Origin: Victivallales bacterium
Lineage (GTDB): Bacteria > Verrucomicrobiota > Lentisphaeria > Oligosphaerales > Oligosphaeraceae
Direction of reading: 5' to 3'
DNA length: 6,403 bases
Assembly: GCA_900771165.1 (NCBI GenBank)
Contig: CAAGMX010000372.1
Coordinates: forward strand, 1-6,403
Under the pieces are notes generated by a model, which had not been told where the DNA came from, did not search any database, and was given only the letters and a program-made list of their open reading frames with translations. The position numbers were made by a program, and so were the translations under genes. Below are positions 1 through 6,403 of the stretch, piece by piece. Within the stretch, counting starts at the first letter, position 1. The number at the start of each line of letters is the position of its first letter.

Positions 1-18
1 AAATATTGGCGCTACATC

Positions 19-43
19 CCCTCCCCCGGTTGCGGGGGGAAGG
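19..43. repeat. GC-rich inverted repeat downstream of the last gene
   Basis: A run of five C (23-27) faces a run of six G (34-39). Two registers are possible: CCCCCG/CGGGGG around a GTTG loop, or TCCCCC/GGGGGA around a seven-base loop, the latter extended by two more pairs past one mismatch. It lies 20 bases beyond the stop codon of the GH42-like gene. On the minus strand it is not followed by a T-run, so it is not a classical intrinsic terminator, although it could stop or protect the 3' end of the transcript. The shape also matches short dispersed palindromes (REP-like) found in many GC-rich genomes; a single copy cannot decide this. Confidence 0.45.
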
Positions 44-62
44 ATCCTGCCGTGGCCGGAGG

Positions 63-1967
63 TTATCGGGTCAATTTGATGATGGCGAAGCGGAAGGCCG
101 CCAGGTGCTGGACGATCAGTTTATTCCCGGCGAGTTTTCCCTGGCATCCGGCAAATTGTCCTTTGCGGTAGATATCGTCCACGGAAATCGTCAGAGGGGA
201 GACATAATCGGGGCTGCAGTTCCAGATGCCGATGGCCAGGAATTTCCCATCGGTTTTGCATTGGAGATAGACATCCGGATTTTTGCTGGTCACCGCGGCG
301 GGGAGCCGGACGCCGGAGGAGGTCAGGAACTTACGGATCTGCTCCGCCCGGGCATAGTTGCGATAGCTGTCTTCCCGGGAGACGGTTCCTTCAAAATTGA
401 AGACAAGGAAATTTTCGCCGCTGGAGGTGCGCATGGTCCAGCTTGCCGGGATCCCGGTGTCGGGGAATCGGCTCAGGACCTTTGCCTTGGGCGAGAGAGT
501 CACTTCCCGGGAACCGGGCATTTCGTTGCGGAGGGCAATGACTTCTCCGTTCCGGAACGCCTCCGTCTCCGGCTTGACTCTGGCGCCGCAGTGGCGCAGG
601 CCCACATCCCAGCCCCGTTCCGTCAGCAGCCTGGCCGCCTGAATGTCCATGATGACCGGCCGGGCGCGGAACTCCTCCGGCAGCGTGTGGCCGCTCTCCC
701 CGAAGACGATGGCGGCGCATCCCGGACCGTGATGCACCGACGGGATACCGTGGGCCGCCAACGCCCAGGCCGCCTGGGAATAGGGCATGGGACCGTAGGT
801 GGTGAAATACCTCTTCTTCTCCGGGAGATCGGAAAAATCCGCATTTTCCAGGGTATGCATCTCCTGCCAGACCCGGATTCCCGCTTCCGGGAGGCCGGAA
901 GTCATCCGGGAGATTGCCTGATACAGCTTCTGGTTGTCCCGCTGCATTTTCAGATACCCGGTTTCATAGCCGCTGGAACTGGTGTAGTCGAACAGATATT
1001 TCTGGATCCCGTCAAAGCCGCCGGTGAAGCGCAGAGCGCTGTCGAAGAGTTCCAGATAGGAGGAGGCGACATGGAAGCGGGGGCGGGGGAAGGGATCGCC
1101 CTCGGAGAAGGTTTCGATCCCCTCGGGGAGATAGCGGAGATGCATCCGTTCGAATTCGATGATCTCCGGCAGCCGGATCTTGAATCCCCAGGTCATGGTC
1201 CAGTAGGGGGCGCCGGAGAGTCTGACATAGGGGCGGGTCTTGCCGGCCAGGATCCGGGCGAGTTCTCCCGTCGTGGTGCCGTCGCCGTCAAAGGAGGTGA
1301 TGCAGGAGCACATTCCCAGGCGGACTTCCGGATTGACTTCATCCACGGCGGCCCGGGAGATCCTGGCAAAGGTTTCCAGACTTTCGCCCCAGGTGCGGAG
1401 CAGGACGGAGCGAATGGGGTTCGGCTTTCCCCCGAATGCCCTGTCCTCCAGCCCCTCCAGGTCGATCTTCTCGCCCAGCTTTTCTTCGGCCAGCCGCCGA
1501 TGGTGGGGGCAGAGGCAGCCGATGCCCGCATCCCAGTTGTCGAACCGGAAGTCGTCGTCATAGAGGATGCCATCCACTCCGGTTTGGGCAATCCTCTTCA
1601 GATCCTGGCGGACAAATTCCTGGAATTCCGGATCCAGGGGGCAGATCATCACCGGGTTCCTTCCCCGGAAACTTTCCATATGGGTGAAGGGATTCTCCCC
1701 TTCGACCCAGAAGGTCCAGCGCCAGTACCAGACCTCGATGCGGTTTGCCTTGAAAAAGGCCACCTCCTGGGCCAGGCGTTCGTAGTTCTTCTCCCGTTCC
1801 GCCGCCGCATATTTCACCGGCCCGTAGTGTAGCAGGATTCGTGTGGCACCGGCTTTCCGGAGATCGTTCAGGACCTTTGTCCGGTCATAGGTGGGGGTTC
1901 CGTAGTAGATCGGACAGGCGATGGCAAAAGCGTTGCTGTTCATGGGTGCCAACTCGGGGAATTGCAT
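63..1967 (-). CDS. Putative glycoside hydrolase, TIM barrel with GH42-like three-domain layout
   Basis: Predicted 634-residue soluble enzyme acting on a glycoside; the substrate cannot be read from the sequence. Residues about 15-330 look like a TIM barrel: an early strand with RILLHYG (43-49), a VDGILYDDDFRFDN stretch (131-144), then C151-x-C153-x-H155-H156, VRLGMCS (215-221), and an acidic loop ETFSEGDPFPR (285-295). Residues about 385-460 resemble the Rossmann-like trimerisation domain of beta-galactosidases, including the VIMDIQAARLLTERGWDVG stretch (438-456). The end (about 565-634) is a small beta-rich domain. E285 or E289 and D137-D139 are candidate active-site acids, which is inference. 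There is no signal peptide or membrane segment, so a cytoplasmic location is likely. It is the last gene of the block, 64 bases after the GH106-like gene. The start is uncertain: a second Met nine residues in (position 1943) has a weak GAG upstream, while the first has no Shine-Dalgarno match. The gene is very likely real; the GH42-like assignment is moderate, and an uncharacterised hydrolase family of similar fold is the main alternative. Confidence 0.7.
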   Translation of the reverse strand: MQFPELAPMNSNAFAIACPIYYGTPTYDRTKVLNDLRKAGATRILLHYGPVKYAAAEREKNYERLAQEVAFFKANRIEVWYWRWTFWVEGENPFTHMESFRGRNPVMICPLDPEFQEFVRQDLKRIAQTGVDGILYDDDFRFDNWDAGIGCLCPHHRRLAEEKLGEKIDLEGLEDRAFGGKPNPIRSVLLRTWGESLETFARISRAAVDEVNPEVRLGMCSCITSFDGDGTTTGELARILAGKTRPYVRLSGAPYWTMTWGFKIRLPEIIEFERMHLRYLPEGIETFSEGDPFPRPRFHVASSYLELFDSALRFTGGFDGIQKYLFDYTSSSGYETGYLKMQRDNQKLYQAISRMTSGLPEAGIRVWQEMHTLENADFSDLPEKKRYFTTYGPMPYSQAAWALAAHGIPSVHHGPGCAAIVFGESGHTLPEEFRARPVIMDIQAARLLTERGWDVGLRHCGARVKPETEAFRNGEVIALRNEMPGSREVTLSPKAKVLSRFPDTGIPASWTMRTSSGENFLVFNFEGTVSREDSYRNYARAEQIRKFLTSSGVRLPAAVTSKNPDVYLQCKTDGKFLAIGIWNCSPDYVSPLTISVDDIYRKGQFAGCQGKLAGNKLIVQHLAAFRFAIIKLTR

Positions 1968-1988
1968 AGGGTCAAAAAGGCGAGGGAT

Positions 1989-2007
1989 GGTTCTCCGGAG
2001 AGGAACC
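1989..2007 (-). other. Small intergenic hairpin with UNCG-type tetraloop
   Basis: In the gap between the two hydrolase genes the minus strand can fold as GGTT-C-CTC-TCCG-GAG-AACC: seven pairs with one bulged C around a UCCG loop closed by C-G, which belongs to the stable UNCG class. It ends about 22 bases before the first possible start codon of the GH42-like gene. A T5 run lies closer to that start codon but is separated from the stem by 12 bases, so a terminator is unlikely. It may influence mRNA processing, stability or translation of the downstream gene. The pairing is seen; the role is inference. Confidence 0.35.
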
Positions 2008-2031
2008 GAAGCCCGTCCCGGGGATTACTTT

Positions 2032-4311
2032 CTAGCGGAGCCGGAACAGTGTGGCCCCCGAGGCGGCGCCGCATTCGGTGGCATCCTCCGTAAAGTATTC
2101 GATTTCTTGGACATAATCGTTGAACCAGCCGGCCGGCTTCAGTTCTTCCCGGAAACAGCGGCTCCATTCGTTGCCTGCCGAGGAGTTGACCCGCAGCTCG
2201 ATGCGGTTTCTCCCTCGGCGCACCGGAATCCGATAGACCCAGGGGGCGAAGGCGCGGACGCCGCAACGGCGGCGGTTGACGCACAATTCCCCGCCATAGC
2301 AGATCCGGTCAAACTGCAGCAGCCCGTCAAAGGCCTCCGCCGAGTCGAACTCCGCCGTCAGAACCACCGTCCCGGAAAACTCCGGTTCCAGCTCCGTATA
2401 CATGCCGGAGGCGGGAAGGGGACGATTTTCCCTGACGGCTTCGTACCGGGTCGGCGCCAGCTTCGCATACCGCAGCCGTTCCACCCGGGCCAGGTGCCAG
2501 GCCAGTTCCAGCCGCCGTTCCGGCACCGGGGCGGCCACAGTCTCCGGCGGCGTATCGCTCTCCACCAGAATCCGCAGATTCCAGGGCTCCAGGGCGACTT
2601 CGTAGATGCCGTCGGCATACTGCAGAGGCGACAGTGTCCCGGGGGCGTCATCCGGGGGCGGCAGCTCCCGGAATGGGGAGGCCGAAGAGAACCGCAGGGA
2701 CTTTCTCTCCGAGGAAGCATTGAAGAGCATCCGCACCCGCCCTTCCGGACGCTGGGCCACCAGCAGCTTCACCTGCCGCACCGGCTCCTCCGCCGCCAGA
2801 TCGGCAAACTGGCGGAAATCAGTGACGGCAAAGCCGTCGAGGATGGTCACCCCGTCGGACGCCAGCGCCGCCAGCTGCGCCTGGACTTCCGGAATCCGGC
2901 AGGGGCCCGGCAGGATCAGCACCCGTGGCCGGTTGTTCCCTGCCAGCTCATCCGGAGTGGTGAACCGCCAGAACACCAGGGCATCGTCCAGCCGTTCCAG
3001 CATGGCATCCACGGCCTCCGCATAGGCCTTTGCCGCTGGCAGGGGGCGATGGATGTTGTCTCCGGCAAAGCACTCGGTTACTGCCAGCACCCGGATTTCC
3101 GGGTCCAGGGCTCCGGCGTCAAACTGGCCAAGCCAGGCCAGATACTCGTTGAGGGGGCGCAGATGGCGCCAAAGGGGATGGCGGGGGGAATAGTCGCTGC
3201 TGCAGCTGATCTTGCGCATTCCCCGGTCGCTGTAGAGGTACGGCATGGTCAGGATGCGGTTGATCCCCTTTACCGCCAAGGAGTTCGCTACATAGAACAT
3301 CACCCCGGTGGTCATGGCGTAGCCATAGACATTGAAACATTCGCACAGCGCCTCGCGCCGGTGGTTGCGGATGGCGGCGCACTGGGCAAACCGGGCGTAT
3401 TGCCCGCTGCCGCATTCCGGATAGCCGCAGGGGTCCGGCCGTGGCCGCTTCCCTGCCCCGGGATAGATCTGCCGGAAGATCGCATCCACCCCCGGCACAT
3501 CCATGGGATCCAGAATCCGGGGAAAATCGTTGAAAAAGCCAGTCCGGAAAAATAGTTCCTCGAAGAGATAGTGTCCTTCAAATTCCAGGTGGTGCCGATG
3601 ACACCAGCGGGCGATGCGGCGGGTGTAGTTCCTGGCGAAGAGCCGGGTGCAGACATCCACATAGCACCGCCGGGCCAGGATCACCTCATCGGTGGGGGGA
3701 TTGCCCGGAAACAGCAGAGGAAGAATGGTCTCGAAATCGAGCCCGTAGCTCCGCCGCAGTTCCTGCCGGATTCCCGGAGGCACCGCAACGGCATCATGGG
3801 GCAGATAGCACTCCCAGAAGGGCTCGTCGGTGAAGATCCCGCGGATCTCCTTGCCGAAGGCGTCCCCCAGCTCCTGGTGATAGCGCTGATAGACCGCCTC
3901 CAGAAAATGATCCGTCACCGCCGGATTGGTGAGATCCGGGAGATCCGGACGAATCTCCCGGTACCCGTTGCCGTCCCGGACCAAGGCCCGCACCCGGTCT
4001 TCCGGATGCTTCTTCACCAACGTATCGACGACGCTGCCGCTGGGCCAGCCGCCTTCGTCGTAGAGCATCATGGTCAGACCAAGGCGGCGGCACTCGTCCA
4101 GCATCACCCGGGCAAGGTCAAAGAAACGCTTTCCCAGATAGGCTGTCTCCATCCCCTGGAAGAAGAACTCCTTGTGATAGGAATCCGGCATGGGATGCAG
4201 GTAGACGCAGCGGAAGCCGGCATCGCGCATGGCCGACAGCTGACGCCGGATTCCACCCGGCGTCGGGTTCGCGTTCCAGTACCAGAAAATGCCCGGGGTC
4301 AAGGACGACAT
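2032..4311 (-). CDS. GH106-like glycoside hydrolase (alpha-L-rhamnosidase-type)
   Basis: Predicted 759-residue glycoside hydrolase related to GH106 enzymes, which remove alpha-L-rhamnose from plant and microbial glycans. The N-terminus opens the barrel directly with FWYWNANPTPGGIRRQLSAM (9-28). LYDEGGWPSG (83-92) is a hallmark of this family. FTDEPFWE (160-167), EFEGHY (243-248) and ECFNVYGY (324-331) give the candidate catalytic or binding acids E163, E243/E245 and E324. Residues about 405-500 form a Rossmann-like domain with VLILPG (464-469), followed by beta-sandwich segments. A C-terminal jelly roll (about 646-715) resembles the GH2 sugar-binding domain, with LCVNRRRCG and GRNRIELRVN. No signal peptide is present, so cytoplasmic action is inferred. 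It is shorter than many secreted GH106 proteins, which often exceed 1000 residues. The gene follows the pseudopilin gene by 31 bases. No Shine-Dalgarno motif precedes the ATG, but the family fold begins within a few residues, which supports this start. Substrate specificity is not proven; another deoxysugar or hexose is possible. Confidence 0.77.
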   Translation of the reverse strand: MSSLTPGIFWYWNANPTPGGIRRQLSAMRDAGFRCVYLHPMPDSYHKEFFFQGMETAYLGKRFFDLARVMLDECRRLGLTMMLYDEGGWPSGSVVDTLVKKHPEDRVRALVRDGNGYREIRPDLPDLTNPAVTDHFLEAVYQRYHQELGDAFGKEIRGIFTDEPFWECYLPHDAVAVPPGIRQELRRSYGLDFETILPLLFPGNPPTDEVILARRCYVDVCTRLFARNYTRRIARWCHRHHLEFEGHYLFEELFFRTGFFNDFPRILDPMDVPGVDAIFRQIYPGAGKRPRPDPCGYPECGSGQYARFAQCAAIRNHRREALCECFNVYGYAMTTGVMFYVANSLAVKGINRILTMPYLYSDRGMRKISCSSDYSPRHPLWRHLRPLNEYLAWLGQFDAGALDPEIRVLAVTECFAGDNIHRPLPAAKAYAEAVDAMLERLDDALVFWRFTTPDELAGNNRPRVLILPGPCRIPEVQAQLAALASDGVTILDGFAVTDFRQFADLAAEEPVRQVKLLVAQRPEGRVRMLFNASSERKSLRFSSASPFRELPPPDDAPGTLSPLQYADGIYEVALEPWNLRILVESDTPPETVAAPVPERRLELAWHLARVERLRYAKLAPTRYEAVRENRPLPASGMYTELEPEFSGTVVLTAEFDSAEAFDGLLQFDRICYGGELCVNRRRCGVRAFAPWVYRIPVRRGRNRIELRVNSSAGNEWSRCFREELKPAGWFNDYVQEIEYFTEDATECGAASGATLFRLR

Positions 4312-4320
4312 AAGGGATCA

Positions 4321-4337
4321 GACGCTTGCTGTGCGTC
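4321..4337 (-). other. Short inverted repeat in the pseudopilin-hydrolase gap
   Basis: GACGC and GCGTC arms (five pairs, seven-base loop) fill most of the 31-base gap between the pseudopilin stop and the GH106-like start. No T-run follows on the minus strand, so it is not an intrinsic terminator. A stem this short can occur by chance in GC-rich DNA. Confidence 0.2.
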
Positions 4338-4342
4338 GCTGC

Positions 4343-5092
4343 CTAGTTTTCCCGAGGATCGGAGGCCGCCATGAAGCTCTGCCACAGACTGGCGGTTTGC
4401 ACCATCCAGCTGATGCGCCGGGTCCAGGTGTTGACCGCTTCATAATCCGGCACGCTGTTGTGGGTGTTTTTGCAGGTCAGGGCGCTGCCGTCGGCACGGA
4501 CGGCGTTGACCTTGAACTTGTTGGTGTAGTGGTTCGGCAGCACCGGGTCGTCGGCGAAGATGGCGATATTGAAGTAGGCGCTCTGGTCGTAGTTGGGGAA
4601 GGCCGCCAGCTTGTCCAGCTTTTCAATGCGGAAGGTGGTGTCCCAGGTCAGCGTGGGGATGGGCCAGTTGCAACTGCTCTTGGCGAAGGCGGAGTATCCG
4701 ACGCCTTCGGTATCGGACCAGCCGCCCCAGTTGCAGTGAAAGGTGCGGTAGGACCAGAGGCCCAGGCTTCTCGTGGTCTGATCGCAGGGGCAGAACCCGA
4801 TTTTAGATCTGCTTTCGCCGGTGGCCCAGATATCGGCGTTGGCATACAGCACAAGATAGAGGGACACGGCACCGTCACCGGAGAAGGAGTTTTCCGAGGT
4901 GGCGAAGTAATCATCATAGTCGTTGGCATAGAGGGCCGCAAAGGTCCCCATCTGCTTGAGGTTATTCACGCAGCTGATGTTTCTGGCCTGCTCCCGGGCC
5001 TTGGAGAGGGCGGGCAGCAGCATGGCGGCAAGAATCGCGATGATCGCAATCACAACGAGAAGTTCAATCAACGTGAAATTTGATTTTTTCAT
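4343..5092 (-). CDS. Pseudopilin-like protein with prepilin N-terminus (type II secretion/DUF1559-like)
   Basis: Predicted 249-residue pseudopilin-like protein. The start MKKSNF followed by [20 protein letters not shown] is a class III prepilin signal: a short basic leader, a cleavage point before F6, the conserved Glu at mature position +5 (E10) and a hydrophobic helix to about residue 29. After cleavage by a prepilin peptidase such proteins sit in the inner membrane or assemble into periplasmic fibres. The [18 protein letters not shown] segment (32-49) is typical of the abundant Lentisphaerota/Planctomycetota family. The C-terminal part carries H188 and D201-G202 in VRADGSAL, a spaced variant of the H-X9-DG motif. 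Six cysteines (41, 101, 103, 120, 141, 207) could form disulfides in the periplasm. The frame stays open for 55 more codons upstream to an ATG at 5257, but that extension is not prepilin-like and would bury the leader, so the inner ATG is chosen. The residue before the cleavage point is Asn and not the usual Gly. The individual role is unknown; the neighbours suggest a link to glycan use. Confidence 0.92.
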   Translation of the reverse strand: MKKSNFTLIELLVVIAIIAILAAMLLPALSKAREQARNISCVNNLKQMGTFAALYANDYDDYFATSENSFSGDGAVSLYLVLYANADIWATGESRSKIGFCPCDQTTRSLGLWSYRTFHCNWGGWSDTEGVGYSAFAKSSCNWPIPTLTWDTTFRIEKLDKLAAFPNYDQSAYFNIAIFADDPVLPNHYTNKFKVNAVRADGSALTCKNTHNSVPDYEAVNTWTRRISWMVQTASLWQSFMAASDPREN

Positions 5093-5259
5093 GGTTCTTT
5101 TTGGGGGTGTGTTGCTTGCTTTGGGGGGATCAAACGTCAAAAAAAGGTTGGGGAAACACAACAAGAAGTCAGTCAGGAAAAAATCGTCTCTGCCTCGCCT
5201 CCCTTTGGCACTTCTGTTCCATGGTTGTCGCATTTTAGGGAATACAAGACTCCGCATGA
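5093..5259 (-). promoter_or_regulatory. Longest gap, leader of the pseudopilin gene, homopolymer-rich
   Basis: This gap is less GC-rich than the genes and, read on the minus strand, contains T6 and T7 runs and two short C runs. The T7 is preceded by only a four-pair stem (GTTG/CAAC), too weak to call a terminator. A TTGACG sits just after the T7, but no convincing -10 box lies about 17 bases further on, so a promoter is not established. Immediately before the pseudopilin ATG is AAAAAGAACC, at best a weak ribosome binding site. Being longer than the other gaps, it is the most likely place for separate control of the pseudopilin and hydrolase genes. Confidence 0.3.
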
Positions 5260-6403
5260 CTACAACCCGAAAAGCTTCAGGTCATCCACCAGGCCCCGGA
5301 AGGGCACGCAGCCGGGCATGGCGCCGCCGAAGGTGACCCGGCCATTGCCGTGACTGCGGTACGGAGCCTGGGGGATCTCCCCTTCCTCCTGGCCGTTGAG
5401 GAAGAGGCGGAGAGTGCCATGATCCGCCTCCACCCGGATGGTGGCCCATTCTCCGGCCTTGAGGGAACTCCGGCTCCGGAGGGTCTGCCTCTGGAGATTG
5501 TTCTGGTCGTTGGAGTCGGCGATATAGCAGCGGATCACTTCAATTTTGCCGTCGGGCAGCAAATTGAGATTGATGCCGTCATACCAGCCGTCCTTGAAAA
5601 CGATGGTCTGGGGCTGTCCCCCGAGGGCCTCGGGCCGGATGGCAAGTTCGGTAACCCCGAAGCCGCTCATGGGCCAGAGGCGGGCCGGCAAGGTAGCCCG
5701 GGCGGTTCCGTCCAGCTTCAGCGCCCTTCCGCCCCGGCCGTCCTCCACCAGCATTCCGGGATCCACGGTGAAATCCCGATGGCCGTAGCGATCCAGAATC
5801 ACCCCGTCGCTCCCGTCGAAATCCCAGACGGCGCCCCGGGCGGCGAGCACCGAGACCGGCGCCTGGACCGTGGTATTGCTCCGGACCGGCTGCTGTCTCC
5901 GGGGCGTCAGGAACTCCGGTTCTTCCCGGAAGGCCACGGCACATCCGCCCTTGGAGGATTCCACGGTCCACGGGGTCACCAGAATCGTTCGCATCTCGCT
6001 GTTGTTAGGGGAGAAGGGATAGACGGGCTGGGAGAAGAAGAAGCGTCCGTCCATGGTCTCGAAGCGCAGATAGAAGTTGTCGGTGGGCTTCGGTTCGACG
6101 GCAAACATCTTCCAGGTGAAGTCTCCCTCTTTCCGATTCAGGGGTTCATCCAGGAAGAGGGTATTGTCAACGCTGGCGCGCATCTCCAGATCCCCATTGA
6201 CAAAGCGCTGCTGGCGGATCAGGGTTTCTGCCGGAATCACCGTCTGCTTTCCCTCGGCATTGGTCACAATCAGCTTCATGTCCCGGGTGCCGGCCAGGGC
6301 CATGCCCATGTGGCCACTGGAGGAATCCGCCGCCAGGAAGAAATCGCTGCCGTAGTCGAAGAATGTGGTTTCCTGCCATTTGGCGCCTTTCTGGGTCCCC
6401 TTG
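5260..6403 (-). CDS. C-terminal part of a LamG/concanavalin A-like domain protein (5' end beyond window)
   Basis: The frame is open from the right edge to a TAG, giving 380 visible residues; an ATG at 6309 is internal, because in-frame codons with protein-like composition ([20 protein letters not shown]) precede it. Residues about 191-380 form a LamG/concanavalin A-like jelly roll: WDFDG near the start, [15 protein letters not shown], then [26 protein letters not shown] and a closing [11 protein letters not shown], which is the usual last strand. Such domains bind carbohydrates or proteins at the surface of secreted enzymes. The upstream 190 residues are beta-rich and unassigned; [20 protein letters not shown] recalls the module that follows PHP-type phosphohydrolase domains in some large proteins, but this is only a resemblance. 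The catalytic part, signal peptide and promoter would be beyond the window. It is the first visible gene of the block, 167 bases ahead of the pseudopilin gene. The LamG call is fairly safe; the function of the whole protein is unknown. Confidence 0.8.
   Translation of the reverse strand, partial: KGTQKGAKWQETTFFDYGSDFFLAADSSSGHMGMALAGTRDMKLIVTNAEGKQTVIPAETLIRQQRFVNGDLEMRASVDNTLFLDEPLNRKEGDFTWKMFAVEPKPTDNFYLRFETMDGRFFFSQPVYPFSPNNSEMRTILVTPWTVESSKGGCAVAFREEPEFLTPRRQQPVRSNTTVQAPVSVLAARGAVWDFDGSDGVILDRYGHRDFTVDPGMLVEDGRGGRALKLDGTARATLPARLWPMSGFGVTELAIRPEALGGQPQTIVFKDGWYDGINLNLLPDGKIEVIRCYIADSNDQNNLQRQTLRSRSSLKAGEWATIRVEADHGTLRLFLNGQEEGEIPQAPYRSHGNGRVTFGGAMPGCVPFRGLVDDLKLFGL

Noticed and set aside
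6..1832. Plus-strand open frame of about 600 codons opposite the GH42-like gene.
   Set aside because: It is rich in Gly, Pro, Arg and Asp without any recognisable fold, while the opposite strand encodes a coherent enzyme. Long antisense frames are expected in GC-rich coding DNA.
1921..3555. Plus-strand open frame of about 540 codons opposite the GH106-like gene.
   Set aside because: No domain or plausible protein composition; the minus strand carries clear GH106 motifs over the same stretch.
3571..5083. Two plus-strand open frames of about 265 codons opposite the GH106-like N-terminus and the pseudopilin.
   Set aside because: Both mirror well-supported minus-strand genes and show no family features.
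5115..5145. TTGACG on the minus strand as a possible -35 box for a pseudopilin promoter.
   Set aside because: No sequence resembling TATAAT lies at the expected distance.
5139..5162. A weak stem before a T7 run on the minus strand, considered as an intrinsic terminator for the LamG gene.
   Set aside because: The stem has only four pairs, half of them A-T, which is too weak for a confident terminator.
5093..5257. A 55-residue N-terminal extension of the pseudopilin starting at an ATG at 5257.
   Set aside because: It would place the prepilin leader inside the protein; MKKSNF before the TLIELLVV helix is a standard leader start.
1..6403. Very frequent CCGG-containing words such as TTCCGG and TCCGGA on both strands.
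   Set aside because: This fits GC-rich codon choice in Pro, Arg, Gly and Glu codons; the copies follow no regular spacing that would suggest binding sites or a repeat array.
1..6403. CRISPR arrays, tRNA or rRNA genes, insertion sequences or attachment sites.
   Set aside because: No regularly spaced repeats, RNA-gene signatures, transposase frames or paired terminal repeats were seen.

Overview
The window reads as four protein genes, all on the minus strand and transcribed from right to left. In transcription order they are: the C-terminal 380 residues of a protein ending in a LamG/concanavalin-type domain (start beyond the right edge), a small pseudopilin-like protein with a prepilin N-terminus, a GH106-like (alpha-L-rhamnosidase-type) glycoside hydrolase, and a second TIM-barrel glycoside hydrolase with a GH42-like layout. 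The gaps are 167, 31 and 64 bases (88 if the last gene starts at its second Met). No promoter or strong terminator is visible inside the block, so at least the last three genes are probably co-transcribed. The operon head lies outside the window.

The sequence is GC-rich, with long antisense open frames of the kind GC-rich coding DNA produces. The short pseudopilin (leader directly followed by [20 protein letters not shown], then a Cys-containing NNLKQMG segment and a distal H...DG motif) sitting among carbohydrate-active enzymes is typical of Lentisphaerota (Victivallis-like) and also occurs in Planctomycetota and Verrucomicrobiota. This taxonomic reading rests on family knowledge and not on a marker gene.

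The likely theme is polysaccharide or glycoconjugate use. The two hydrolases show no signal peptide and probably act in the cytoplasm on imported oligosaccharides, one perhaps removing deoxysugars such as rhamnose. The pseudopilin should be anchored in the inner membrane or assembled into a periplasmic fibre. The LamG domain of the first gene could bind carbohydrate. The system is not fully described in the literature that I know of, but the individual families are known. What is unusual is the combination, the variant motifs in the pseudopilin and in the GH42-like enzyme, and small inverted repeats in the gaps.
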